Translations under genes and position numbers: made by a program
Shown here: piece by piece, positions 1-7,206 of the stretch
How the letters are laid out: every line of letters starts with the position of its first letter
Position numbering within the stretch: position 1 is the stretch's first letter
The notes under the pieces: model-generated
Told to the model about the DNA's origin: nothing
Database searches by the model: none
The model's input: the letters and a program-made list of their open reading frames with translations, nothing else
Assembly (NCBI GenBank): GCA_001778375.1
Contig: MFGV01000007.1
Span: forward strand, 1-50,996
Length of the DNA: 50,996 nucleotides
Source: Candidatus Firestonebacteria bacterium RIFOXYD2_FULL_39_29
GTDB lineage: Bacteria > Oederibacteriota > D2-FULL-39-29
Direction of reading: 5' to 3'

Positions 1-181
1 TGAGTGCGAATTTGCTTAAACAGGTAATAATCGTTTTTCTCAGGGTATATACAGGTTTTTATAGGGCTATTTATTATAGTTGCGGAATCGCTGGCAGGCA
101 GATGTTTTAAATCTAACTACCTATTCATTTAATCTTCAGTGTTTTACGTATATCTCTACTTTGATTTAGGATTAACAGGAT

Positions 182-206
182 AATTCCGAGACAGTGTCTC
201 GGAATT
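182..206. repeat. Perfect 25-bp palindrome, REP-like
   Basis: Two 12-bp arms pair perfectly around a single G. The core is GAGACAGTGTCTC and the ends are AATTCC/GGAATT. No T-run follows, so it is not a typical terminator. It pairs with a second palindrome 42 bp downstream that shares the nine-base core in opposite orientation (GACAGTGTC versus GACACTGTC). This two-hairpin arrangement resembles the paired REP units mobilised by Y1-type (RAYT) transposases. That link is inference, since no transposase lies in the window. Confidence 0.7.
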
Positions 207-248
207 TTGACACGCCGTCAAACTTGTAAAAGCAGTTACAGTTTACTG

Positions 249-275
249 AATTCGTCAGACACTGTCTGACGAATT
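249..275. repeat. Perfect 27-bp palindrome, REP-like partner
   Basis: Two 13-bp arms (AATTCGTCAGACA and its complement) surround a single C. Outer ends (AATT) and core (GACACTGTC) match the first palindrome in reverse orientation, while the bases between differ (CGTCA versus CCGA). The two are therefore members of one family rather than a direct copy. The element lies about 145 bp before the first coding start and could also act in the 5' untranslated RNA. Confidence 0.7.
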
Positions 276-420
276 GAACGCAACATTTCTCACAAAAACG
301 ATACTACTTCTGCAAACTTGCCTCTTTCATTTCACTATTTTTCACTATTTTTCCTTATATTTTATATTTATTTCGTGTATAATATCTACAATGTATCTTA
401 TAAATACCAAGGGGGGTAAA

Positions 421-1017
421 ATGAAACTTAATATATATGTAGCTGTGATTTCCATGTTCTTATGCCTCAATGCCGCATTCTGCGAAGAACCTGCAGTAAA
501 AACTGACAGTGCTTCAGCAGTTCCTTTTTCCGGCGGTAAATGCTCTATCGGGGTAAATAACCTGCCCTGGCTGGCAAACTATATCGCGTTAAGAGGGTGG
601 GATAAAAACAAATCCGGAAGCGAATTAATTCTTTATATGACAAACCTAGAGTACGACATCGTAAAATATGATGTTACTGCATCCGCGGGATTCGAATATA
701 CCTGGTTTGACAGAAACAAACTTTCCGGGATTAACGATGCATTTCTTTACAGCGGGTTGGGATTTGGCTCCAGTTTCTCTTATGAAAAAACCAACTATTC
801 CAAGTATGGATATATTTACCTACACGGATATTTCCCTGTGGGTGTAGAGCATTTCTTTTTAAAAGAAATACCGAATTTAAGTTATTCTGTTGAGGCAAGA
901 TTTTATATATCGGCAGGATATATTTATAGCTACTATCAGTACTCATCCTCTGTCTCTGAAACATACGCTTTAAGGTTAGCGGTGTCTCCGAGATTTTATA
1001 TACGCTGGTATTTTTAG
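421..1017 (+). CDS. Secreted outer-membrane beta-barrel-like protein, paralogue 1
   Basis: This 198-residue protein has no function I recognise. It begins with a clear signal peptide (short positive N-terminus, hydrophobic MFLCLNAAF, likely cleavage after AFC or CEE). The rest alternates aromatic and polar residues in short stretches typical of beta-strands, and it ends in FYIRWYF. A terminal aromatic residue is the usual outer-membrane insertion signal of beta-barrels. An upstream ATG at 274 is open in frame, but it lacks a ribosome binding site and would bury the signal peptide; the G-rich Shine-Dalgarno before 421 decides the start. The neighbour at 1042 is a tandem paralogue sharing the NNKSGSELI motif, the PVGIEHF-like motif and the C-terminal strand. 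A porin-like or structural role is inference. Confidence 0.75.
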   Translation: MKLNIYVAVISMFLCLNAAFCEEPAVKTDSASAVPFSGGKCSIGVNNLPWLANYIALRGWDKNKSGSELILYMTNLEYDIVKYDVTASAGFEYTWFDRNKLSGINDAFLYSGLGFGSSFSYEKTNYSKYGYIYLHGYFPVGVEHFFLKEIPNLSYSVEARFYISAGYIYSYYQYSSSVSETYALRLAVSPRFYIRWYF

Positions 1018-1041
1018 TTTATCTGCAAATGAGGCAATAAA

Positions 1042-1617
1042 ATGACATCTAAGTGTTTAAATATTTTATTCATAAGTTTTATTGTATGCATTAGCGCATT
1101 TTGTAGTAATGAAGCCGTAAAAACGGAAAGCACCTCTATAACTCATTTTTCTGCAGGGAAAATTTCTATAGGAATCAGTGAACTGCCCTGGTCAACTTTC
1201 AACGCCTCTTTAAGATGGTGGGATAACAACAAATCCGGCAGCGAATTAATATTTTCATCGGGCATTTCCGGTTCGAATAATATATCTTTTATTTCATTTA
1301 TTCCGTCAAGATACACCTGGTTTGAAAGGACCGAAATATTAGAAACAAACAATATCTTTTTTGTTAAAGGAATGGGCATATCAGCTGGCTACTGCATATA
1401 TTCAGATGGGGTAAGAACAATCTCTTCAACATTATCTTTTCCCGTAGGAATAGAACATTTTTGTTTCAAAGATATCCCAAACTTCAGTTATTCCATTGAA
1501 GCAAGATTTTATATTTGTGGATTTTATTCTTTTAACGTAATCTCTCCTTCGGAGGACAACACTATTTTTTTTAGGGTAGGAGTTACACCTCAATTCTTTA
1601 TCCGGTGGTATTTTTAG
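1042..1617 (+). CDS. Secreted outer-membrane beta-barrel-like protein, paralogue 2
   Basis: This 191-residue protein starts 24 bp after its paralogue with its own ribosome binding site (GAGGCAATAAA before ATG). It has a signal peptide (hydrophobic ILFISFIVCISAFC) and the same sequence blocks as paralogue 1: an N-terminal 'VKTxS' patch, GKxSIGxxxLPW, NNKSGSELI, an SYS(I/V)EARFYI strand and a terminal FFIRWYF. The two genes are a diverged tandem duplication and are probably cotranscribed. Family membership is unknown. A small (about 8-stranded) barrel fits the length, but a periplasmic beta-rich protein cannot be excluded. Confidence 0.75.
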   Translation: MTSKCLNILFISFIVCISAFCSNEAVKTESTSITHFSAGKISIGISELPWSTFNASLRWWDNNKSGSELIFSSGISGSNNISFISFIPSRYTWFERTEILETNNIFFVKGMGISAGYCIYSDGVRTISSTLSFPVGIEHFCFKDIPNFSYSIEARFYICGFYSFNVISPSEDNTIFFRVGVTPQFFIRWYF

Positions 1618-1647
1618 GGATATCTTTACAATCTATTTAGGAATCAA

Positions 1648-1675
1648 ATAGGGGCGAGAGTTAATCCCGCCCTAT
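1648..1675 (+). terminator. Possible terminator after the barrel pair
   Basis: An imperfect hairpin (ATAGGG(G)CG pairing with CGCCCTAT around a 10-11 nt loop, one bulged G) lies 30 bp after the stop codon. It sits between this gene pair and a convergent gene. There is no good T-run after it, so termination is only suggested by position and stem strength. Confidence 0.35.
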
Positions 1676-1763
1676 ATTAAATGTATTATCTGTGATATCA
1701 ATAAAGCTATCCGCCAAAAAAACCGGCGAGATAAGCAATAATTTTAATTTAAACTAATGAAGC

Positions 1764-2813
1764 TTAAAACCCGTTTTCTTTCTTTGATTTTTCAATTAAA
1801 TCCAGAACCAATCTGGTCTCTTCGGGATTTACCGGTACTTCTTTGCCGTTTACTATCCAGTCATACGCGGCTTCGTGGTAGCGGACGTGGCTGGCTCCCC
1901 AATCGTTCACAAACTTATCAACATCTTCTTTCCATTCTATTTTATCTGAAGGATATGTACCGTCGGAGAAAGGCTTAATATCTTCTGCTTTTGTTAGCAT
2001 CCTCAATTTGGAAGGATCCAGATACTTTGTCTTTATTGTAATTTCATTTCCCGCGCCCTCGACCATTATCGTACCGTATTTTCCAAAAATCACCCATCTC
2101 GGAAAGCTAAAAGCAGAGGCCGTCGAAACTTCCAGGTCTATTGATATTTTATTTCCTATTACAAGTATCTTGCTAAAATCCTCAGCATCTCCCGAAGTTA
2201 CAAGTTTCAGGAGCATTGAAGCTGTTCTTTTTACATCAAAACCTGTCATAAAGAGGGACTGGTCAATATGGTGCACCAATGTATTATTTGTAGCGCCGCC
2301 CCCGAATTTCTTCATTGCCTGCCAGTCATCTCTGCGCTGGTATACACCGGTATGTTTCCTTATTAAGTACACTTCCCCAATCCTACCGCTTGCCATTATA
2401 TTTTTCAATTTACTGATCTCTTCATCCCATCTCAAATTCTGAAATACAGAAAAAGTCTTTCCAAGTTTTTTCGCCGCGGATATCATCGCATCCGCATCTT
2501 CTACATTTGCCGCTATCGGTTTTTCCACGGTAACAAACTTACAGGCTTCCATTGCTTTTATGGTGACATCTCTATGTAAAAAACTCGGCGTGGCATTTAT
2601 CACATATTCAACATTCTTGTCTTTTATAAGATCAGTTAATTCAGTATATACCGCGCAACCGGTCTTAGCTTTAAGCTCCGCGGCGCGGTCAGCAAACTGT
2701 TTATCGGCAACTGCCACGATCTCAAATTTATCGGTCATTTTCAGGAACGCTTTGGCGTGAATGTTCATGCCGCTCCTTCCCAAACCTATTATACCGACCT
2801 TAACTTTTTTCAT
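1764..2813 (-). CDS. Gfo/Idh/MocA family NAD(P)-dependent oxidoreductase
   Basis: This 349-residue protein has the family's two-domain layout. The N-terminal Rossmann fold carries GLGRSG at residues 10-15. The EKP motif at residues 97-99 holds the lysine that usually acts in catalysis. The C-terminal alpha/beta domain has a GG...HHID segment near residues 171-184, where the substrate-side His/Asp lie. Members oxidise or reduce sugars, inositols and related polyols. The substrate cannot be read from sequence. The start follows a good Shine-Dalgarno (GAGGAG). It lies downstream of the DUF362 gene on the same strand with a 68-bp gap and may be cotranscribed with it. Confidence 0.9.
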   Translation of the reverse strand: MKKVKVGIIGLGRSGMNIHAKAFLKMTDKFEIVAVADKQFADRAAELKAKTGCAVYTELTDLIKDKNVEYVINATPSFLHRDVTIKAMEACKFVTVEKPIAANVEDADAMISAAKKLGKTFSVFQNLRWDEEISKLKNIMASGRIGEVYLIRKHTGVYQRRDDWQAMKKFGGGATNNTLVHHIDQSLFMTGFDVKRTASMLLKLVTSGDAEDFSKILVIGNKISIDLEVSTASAFSFPRWVIFGKYGTIMVEGAGNEITIKTKYLDPSKLRMLTKAEDIKPFSDGTYPSDKIEWKEDVDKFVNDWGASHVRYHEAAYDWIVNGKEVPVNPEETRLVLDLIEKSKKENGF

Positions 2814-2881
2814 TTTCTTTATCTCCTCATTTTAAAAACACAATCTTGCCGGATTTGATACTGTTATTTCAATTCGGCGGA

Positions 2882-4045
2882 TTATTCCCATTCTTCGGGT
2901 TTCGACTTCTTTGTTTTCTTATTAATCTTTATCAATTCATATTTTCTGCTGCCCAGACCCATCTTTTCGCCTATTTCAAGCGAAAGTTTTGTCTCTACTC
3001 TGTTTACGGCGCCAAAAGTATCTCCGGCTTCGGCAATATCTAAGTCAGAGGCAAGACTGTCGGGAAGAGGTTTCGCTTTTGCTACTATATTTATACAGGC
3101 CTGATCTACGGCAACGGGATCATCCGAGAGAGCTATTCCCTGGTCATTTACGACAGGAACATCCGCCATAGGCATGCAATCGCATTCGGGCTGCATTTCT
3201 ATCATGAAATTTATAAATATAACTTTTTTCGGTTTAAAGGTGCTCATCACAGCTTTGGAAGCTTCTATTATATGTGTATTTAAGCGTTCTGAAGTAATTG
3301 GCATATCAAGCGCTTTTTCTTTGCAAATCCTGGCGCACCTGCCGCAACGCCAGCAAGCCTCATCAATAATCTCGATATTTTTTCCTTTTATTATTACAGC
3401 TTCTGTGGGGCATATAGCTTCACATCTCCTGCATAAAGTACATTTTGCTTTATCCCAGGCAGGAAGCTTGTCATCCACAGAATGCAGACGACCTCTGTTG
3501 TTCTTACCATCATGTGTCTTTGGAGAAACACCGCCCATACCTATATTCTTAATCGCACCGCCAAACCCGGCTTGAAGATGACCTTTGAAATGCGAAACAA
3601 CTATCATCGCATCCGCGTGATAAATAGCATTGGCAACGCTTATTTCGCTGATATGTTTATGCCCTTCAACCTTTACCGGAGTCGAATCCATACCCTTTAT
3701 ACCGTCAGCTATAATTACCGGAGCACCGCAACTCAGATGTGTCAGACCGTTATAAGCCGCTACTTCAAGATAATCAAGTGATTCAATCCTGGTAGTATCC
3801 GTCACAAAAGGTTTTGCTTTTTGACATTTAACCGCATCAACAATTTTCCTTATAAACACAGGACGGACAATTCTAAACGCGCCTTGAGAACCAAAATGAG
3901 TTTTGACCGCTACTTTATCTTTCGGGGAAATATATTTTGAAAGGTCAACTTTCTCTAGAAGTTCTTCGAGTTTTGCAGGGAGAGAATAATCATAATTCCA
4001 GATCTTACTTCTTGCATCAGCAAAATATACTTTAGCTTTTTCCAT
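2882..4045 (-). CDS. DUF362 protein with two 4Fe-4S clusters
   Basis: This 387-residue protein carries a DUF362 domain, with a conserved SHFKGH stretch at residues 151-156 followed by GFGGAIKNIGMG. It also has a bacterial 2x[4Fe-4S] ferredoxin domain with Cys at 202, 205, 208, 212 and 231, 234, 237, 241. Proteins of this type are cytoplasmic iron-sulfur proteins of anaerobes with no firmly assigned reaction; electron transfer is inferred from the clusters. An upstream in-frame GTG at 4051 is possible, but the AGGGAG ribosome binding site is spaced properly for the ATG at 4045. The gene overlaps the end of the upstream glycosyltransferase gene by 14 nt, so the two are translationally coupled. 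Confidence 0.9.
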   Translation of the reverse strand: MEKAKVYFADARSKIWNYDYSLPAKLEELLEKVDLSKYISPKDKVAVKTHFGSQGAFRIVRPVFIRKIVDAVKCQKAKPFVTDTTRIESLDYLEVAAYNGLTHLSCGAPVIIADGIKGMDSTPVKVEGHKHISEISVANAIYHADAMIVVSHFKGHLQAGFGGAIKNIGMGGVSPKTHDGKNNRGRLHSVDDKLPAWDKAKCTLCRRCEAICPTEAVIIKGKNIEIIDEACWRCGRCARICKEKALDMPITSERLNTHIIEASKAVMSTFKPKKVIFINFMIEMQPECDCMPMADVPVVNDQGIALSDDPVAVDQACINIVAKAKPLPDSLASDLDIAEAGDTFGAVNRVETKLSLEIGEKMGLGSRKYELIKINKKTKKSKPEEWE

Positions 4046-5153
4046 TCCCACGCTCCCTTTTTATTAACCTGACCAAACCCGCAATATGCGCATAGGCCGA
4101 AAAAGTTACATAATACGGAAAAGACCAGAGCTTTAAGACTCCTGCCACATAAAAAAGAAATTGCGCCGAAAAGAAAAACACATAACCAGGTTTTCCAAGA
4201 ACCATAAGATTATAAAGAAAGAGGGCGAGAAGTAAAACCCCGTAAGCGCCATAAAGCAGATTAAAAGACACAAGCTGCAGCAGTGTAAAATACTTTTTCG
4301 CTTTAAAGAGCTCTCTGACATATTTTGAGGAATCAAGCGCCTTCACGGTTGCCGAAATCTTCTCTTCTAAATTCACTTCAGTATCTGTATGTATTGTTTT
4401 CAGAGCCTGCGCCAGAGGTTCGTAAAGGCAGTCTTTATTCGCATAAGAGTACATTACAGGAAGCGCGGTTTTAGCCTCAACTCCGTCATCCTTAAGATTA
4501 GTAAAATCTGATTTTCTAAGGGCGTAAAGTTCAGGATTTACATTTATGATTCTTTTTAGTTTTGAGGAATTAAGAAGAACAACTCTTTGCAGTTCCAAAA
4601 ACACTTTTTCTCCTGACACCAGATAATCATTTCCTTTATTTGCTATCTCAATATTTCCCGCAACCAGTCCTACATTTTTATCAATAAAATGCCTTGCCAT
4701 ATTTCTGAGGCTGTATTTTTCAATCAAAGAAGCAGCATCCGTAATAATGACCACTTCTCCTTTTGCTTCGGAAACAACAGAATTTACCGCCATACTGCTG
4801 CTTTTCTTTTCCGCCTGAAAAAGGAGTTTAACACCTTTATTGAAATAATCTTCTATAATTTTTCCGGTGTTATCAGAAGAGTCTATAGCCGCGACAATAA
4901 TCTCAAGTTTTTCCTTCGGATATTCCAGACTAAGACAGTTATCAAGCTTAGCTGCAATACTGTTCTGATCATTTCCCGCAAGAATTATGAGTGATACCTC
5001 CGGAAAATATTCCGGTCTATCCTGCGCCCTTTTCTTTTTAAACAAATTTATAAAAGCCAAAAGCAAAGGATACCCGAGAAAGGTATAAAACACAAGAAAT
5101 AGCAGGAACCAATAGAATACTTTGGATATGACAATCAAATAATAATAAAACAT
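4032..5153 (-). CDS. Membrane-bound family 2 glycosyltransferase, degenerate
   Basis: This 373-residue protein has an N-terminal membrane helix (residues about 8-37), a GT-A-like domain (about 50-260) and at least two C-terminal helices (about 290-360). It follows the pattern of processive or lipid-linked GT2 enzymes. The nucleotide-sugar half is recognisable (YPKEKLEIIVAAIDSSDNTGKI near residues 78-99). The metal-binding DxD is replaced by Asp-Ala-Ala at 139-141, and the usual (Q/R)xxRW acceptor motif is missing. It may therefore be inactive or use another mechanism. It overlaps the downstream DUF362 gene by 14 nt. No polysaccharide cluster surrounds it, so its product is unknown. Confidence 0.75.
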   Translation of the reverse strand: MFYYYLIVISKVFYWFLLFLVFYTFLGYPLLLAFINLFKKKRAQDRPEYFPEVSLIILAGNDQNSIAAKLDNCLSLEYPKEKLEIIVAAIDSSDNTGKIIEDYFNKGVKLLFQAEKKSSSMAVNSVVSEAKGEVVIITDAASLIEKYSLRNMARHFIDKNVGLVAGNIEIANKGNDYLVSGEKVFLELQRVVLLNSSKLKRIINVNPELYALRKSDFTNLKDDGVEAKTALPVMYSYANKDCLYEPLAQALKTIHTDTEVNLEEKISATVKALDSSKYVRELFKAKKYFTLLQLVSFNLLYGAYGVLLLALFLYNLMVLGKPGYVFFFSAQFLFYVAGVLKLWSFPYYVTFSAYAHIAGLVRLIKRERGNGKS

Positions 5154-5510
5154 GCTTTAGTATAGCAAAAACAGTGATTTTATTCAATAAAGGGCTTTGG
5201 CTGAATGGAGGCTCGATGAAATAAGAAGGTTGGATGTTGGGATGTCTGGAAGATCAGCAAAAGATGGGAGCAAATCAATTTAGAGACTTTTTTTATTCAT
5301 CGAGTCATACTTCACGTTCGTGGATTTACCGAATGCATCGTAGCGCATAAGATCTGGTAAAGTTGAAACTTCAAAATCATTTATTCTATCTAATGTATTC
5401 TGATTTGTTATGGTTTTCCCATTTACCGCCAGCCAAAATTATCCTTAAAAGCCCTTATTTATTCATATGTAAACTTTTAATCTGGACAACATGTCCAGAT
5501 ATTTTAATTA
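5154..5510. other. Gene-poor spacer with a coding remnant
   Basis: This spacer between the glycosyltransferase and AlbA_2 genes contains no intact gene. Its only coding-like stretch is the short open frame on the minus strand at 5280-5438, listed separately. The rest (5154-5279 and 5440-5510) shows no hairpin, repeat or frame that I can support. Confidence 0.5.
5280..5438 (-). pseudogene. Fragment of an unrecognised gene
   Basis: An open frame of 52 codons ends in TAA and runs back to an in-frame stop, without a credible start codon or ribosome binding site. Its translation is not low complexity: it includes TLDRINDFEVSTLPDLMRYD and ends in NVKYDSMNKKSL, with ordinary amino-acid composition. 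It looks like the 3' end of a gene whose 5' part has been lost. I do not recognise the family. Confidence 0.3.
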
Positions 5511-6905
5511 TTATTTTTTGTCAGCATCCATAACTTCCCAATACCCGCTTTTGGTCGAGCCAATGTGTTTTAGCGTTCCTTCTTCCTGAAGTTTTCTAAG
5601 ATAATGAATAACAGAACTTTCTGTCATTCCAGTTTTAATTGAAAGCTGCTTTCTGGTTATTTTTGAATTCATCTTTATTGCATCTATTATTTCCTGTGCG
5701 TTTCTTGTGTGTTTCTTGTGTGTTTCTTGTGCGTTTTCTGTGTGTTTTCTGTGTGTTTTCTGTGTGTTGGGTCCAAGAGGTAACACCTTGGCTTTTTCAT
5801 CCAATCTGTAAAACACTACCATAAATCCGGTTTTGAGGATTTTAAATTCGACTTTTACATTTGCAGCCTTACATTCATCATTAATTCTCTTTAGTCCGGA
5901 ACCCCATTTTTCTATTTCTTTTGCTTTATAAAATACTTCTGCAATAAGTGGGTTTCGCAAAATAGATCTTTCTTTACCTGTAATAAAGTCTTCCGGCGAC
6001 ACTTCTTTAGGGAATTCTCCAGGATTATATATTTCAATCCTATTCTTAAAAACCGCAACTTCATTGCCTTTCGGAACAGCATAATCTCTATGGCATAACG
6101 AATTTACCAAAGCTTCTCTTATTGCTTTTATAGGTATTTCAGGAATTTCCTCCCGTTCTAGTTTACCAAATTTCACTCCCCAGTTAATGTGTTCTCTTAT
6201 ATAAGCTTCAGATTTTTCCAAAATATCAAACAGATTCCCTGTTATTTTATCTATATCCAGAAAAGTTATTTTGTCCGTTCCAGCAAAGACCGCGACCTGA
6301 ACCTCAAAGGAATTATTATTGCAAAATAACGGTTCTACCGCCTTTAATAACTTATTATTACGTATTAAATCCAGTTTATTAAGAACTATTTTTACCTGGC
6401 TAAAGCCAAAATTAATTCGTTTAGCTGATTTTGCTTTATTTATAAAACTTTTTACATCCTTGACGCTTACCATTTTTACGTCATAATCGGAGAGATCAGA
6501 CTCCCATTTATAATTATCATTATGCTTTCGTATAATTACTTTTCTAATCTCGTGAGGACTTAACTGCTTATCTTCATCTGCAACTCTGATGTAGACACGA
6601 CCATAAGCGTGGTATGGGATATCTTCGCCTTGAAACTCAATTTTAATACAGGATTTGCTTTCGATGTTGACTAAATTTATTGAAGGGTATATCTTTGGTT
6701 CAATGTGATTCGATATTGCCTGAGAAATATCCCGCAGAGTAGATGCTCCTATTGTCTGACCTACAATCTCCCCGTCATTTTTAACTCCAAAATACAACTC
6801 GCCTTTCTGATGTTTGTTTAAAATAGAAACAATAGAGATTACTGCCTCTTTAAGTTCAGAAGTTGATTTTTTAAACTCTAATACTTCGGATTCCCTCAAT
6901 TCCAT
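5511..6905 (-). CDS. AlbA_2 (Schlafen-type) ATP-binding regulator with C-terminal winged helix
   Basis: This 464-residue protein starts with an AlbA_2 domain (ESEVLEFKKS at residues 5-14, then LYFGVKNDGEIVGQ). A divergent ATPase-like middle domain (ALVNSLCHRDYAVP, IYNPGEFPKEV) is typical of proteins often labelled RecG-like transcriptional regulators. A linker of near-repeats (KHTENAQETHKKHTRNAQE) joins it to a C-terminal winged helix (ITRKQLSIKTGMTESSVIHY). Such proteins are cytoplasmic and probably bind nucleic acid; some members sit in defence islands, but no defence partner is visible here. The linker is encoded by an 11-bp tandem repeat (see 5696-5768). The gene stands alone between spacers. 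Confidence 0.85.
   Translation of the reverse strand: MELRESEVLEFKKSTSELKEAVISIVSILNKHQKGELYFGVKNDGEIVGQTIGASTLRDISQAISNHIEPKIYPSINLVNIESKSCIKIEFQGEDIPYHAYGRVYIRVADEDKQLSPHEIRKVIIRKHNDNYKWESDLSDYDVKMVSVKDVKSFINKAKSAKRINFGFSQVKIVLNKLDLIRNNKLLKAVEPLFCNNNSFEVQVAVFAGTDKITFLDIDKITGNLFDILEKSEAYIREHINWGVKFGKLEREEIPEIPIKAIREALVNSLCHRDYAVPKGNEVAVFKNRIEIYNPGEFPKEVSPEDFITGKERSILRNPLIAEVFYKAKEIEKWGSGLKRINDECKAANVKVEFKILKTGFMVVFYRLDEKAKVLPLGPNTQKTHRKHTENAQETHKKHTRNAQEIIDAIKMNSKITRKQLSIKTGMTESSVIHYLRKLQEEGTLKHIGSTKSGYWEVMDADKK
5696..5768 (-). repeat. 11-bp tandem repeat inside the AlbA_2 gene
   Basis: About 6.6 copies of an 11-bp unit lie end to end. On the plus strand they read GTG(C/T)GTTTCTT three times, then GTG(C/T)GTTTTCT three times, then a partial copy. 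Because 11 is not a multiple of three, three units encode an 11-residue protein repeat, and gain or loss of one unit shifts the reading frame ahead of the winged helix. The two sub-types suggest two rounds of expansion. Confidence 0.85.
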
Positions 6906-7201
6906 ACCCGCTCCTGATTAATTATATAAAATACTGGTTTCTAACAACCCTCGCTCTATTTATTATATATTATCTGTAATAGTTTATACAGATAAAAATG
7001 GAATACCAAATCAAACAAGAAGGATAAAAACAATGATAAGAAGATGTCTTTTTTACGGGAGAGTATATGGACGAAATTCGAGAGTTAAGAAACAGAAATC
7101 CTGAGAGTCAAAGGTCGCTGTCCCTAATTCGATATTGCAGAGCAGTAAATATATTCCTTTTCTTTTGCCAACCATCGAATAAATTGGTCGCTGTCCCTAA
7201 T
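6906..7201. other. Spacer downstream of secA with degenerate repeats
   Basis: No supported gene lies here. A plus-strand open frame starting at 7067 runs antisense into the secA 3' end and has no family resemblance. The spacer carries two copies of a GGTCGCTGTCCC word (listed separately) and an AT-rich segment (6950-7000) that probably holds the promoter of the AlbA_2 gene. Confidence 0.5.
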
Positions 7202-7206
7202 TTATT
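7113..7206. repeat. Two direct copies of a 17-bp word, one inside an inverted repeat
   Basis: GGTCGCTGTCCCTAATT occurs at 7113-7129 and again at 7186-7202, 73 bp apart. The second copy is bracketed by an 8-bp inverted repeat (AATAAATT at 7178-7185, AATTTATT at 7199-7206) whose right arm overlaps the secA stop codon. The word is close to the GGTGTCTGTCCCC element at 25328-25340. No T-run follows on the secA strand, so it is a poor terminator candidate. Confidence 0.65.

Larger units (their letters stand above)
1..420. other. Gene-free leader region with two palindromes
   Basis: No open frame with coding character was found on either strand in this stretch. It holds two perfect palindromes (182-206 and 249-275, listed separately). 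An AT-rich segment follows, with TATA-like words, and then a strong ribosome binding site (a run of six G, 'aaggggggtaaa') directly before the ATG at 421. A promoter for the downstream pair is likely between about 300 and 400, but no clear -35/-10 pair can be fixed by eye. Confidence 0.6.

Noticed and set aside
7178-7206. Intrinsic terminator of secA
   Set aside because: The stem is AT-only, the loop carries a repeat word and no T-run follows on the secA strand.
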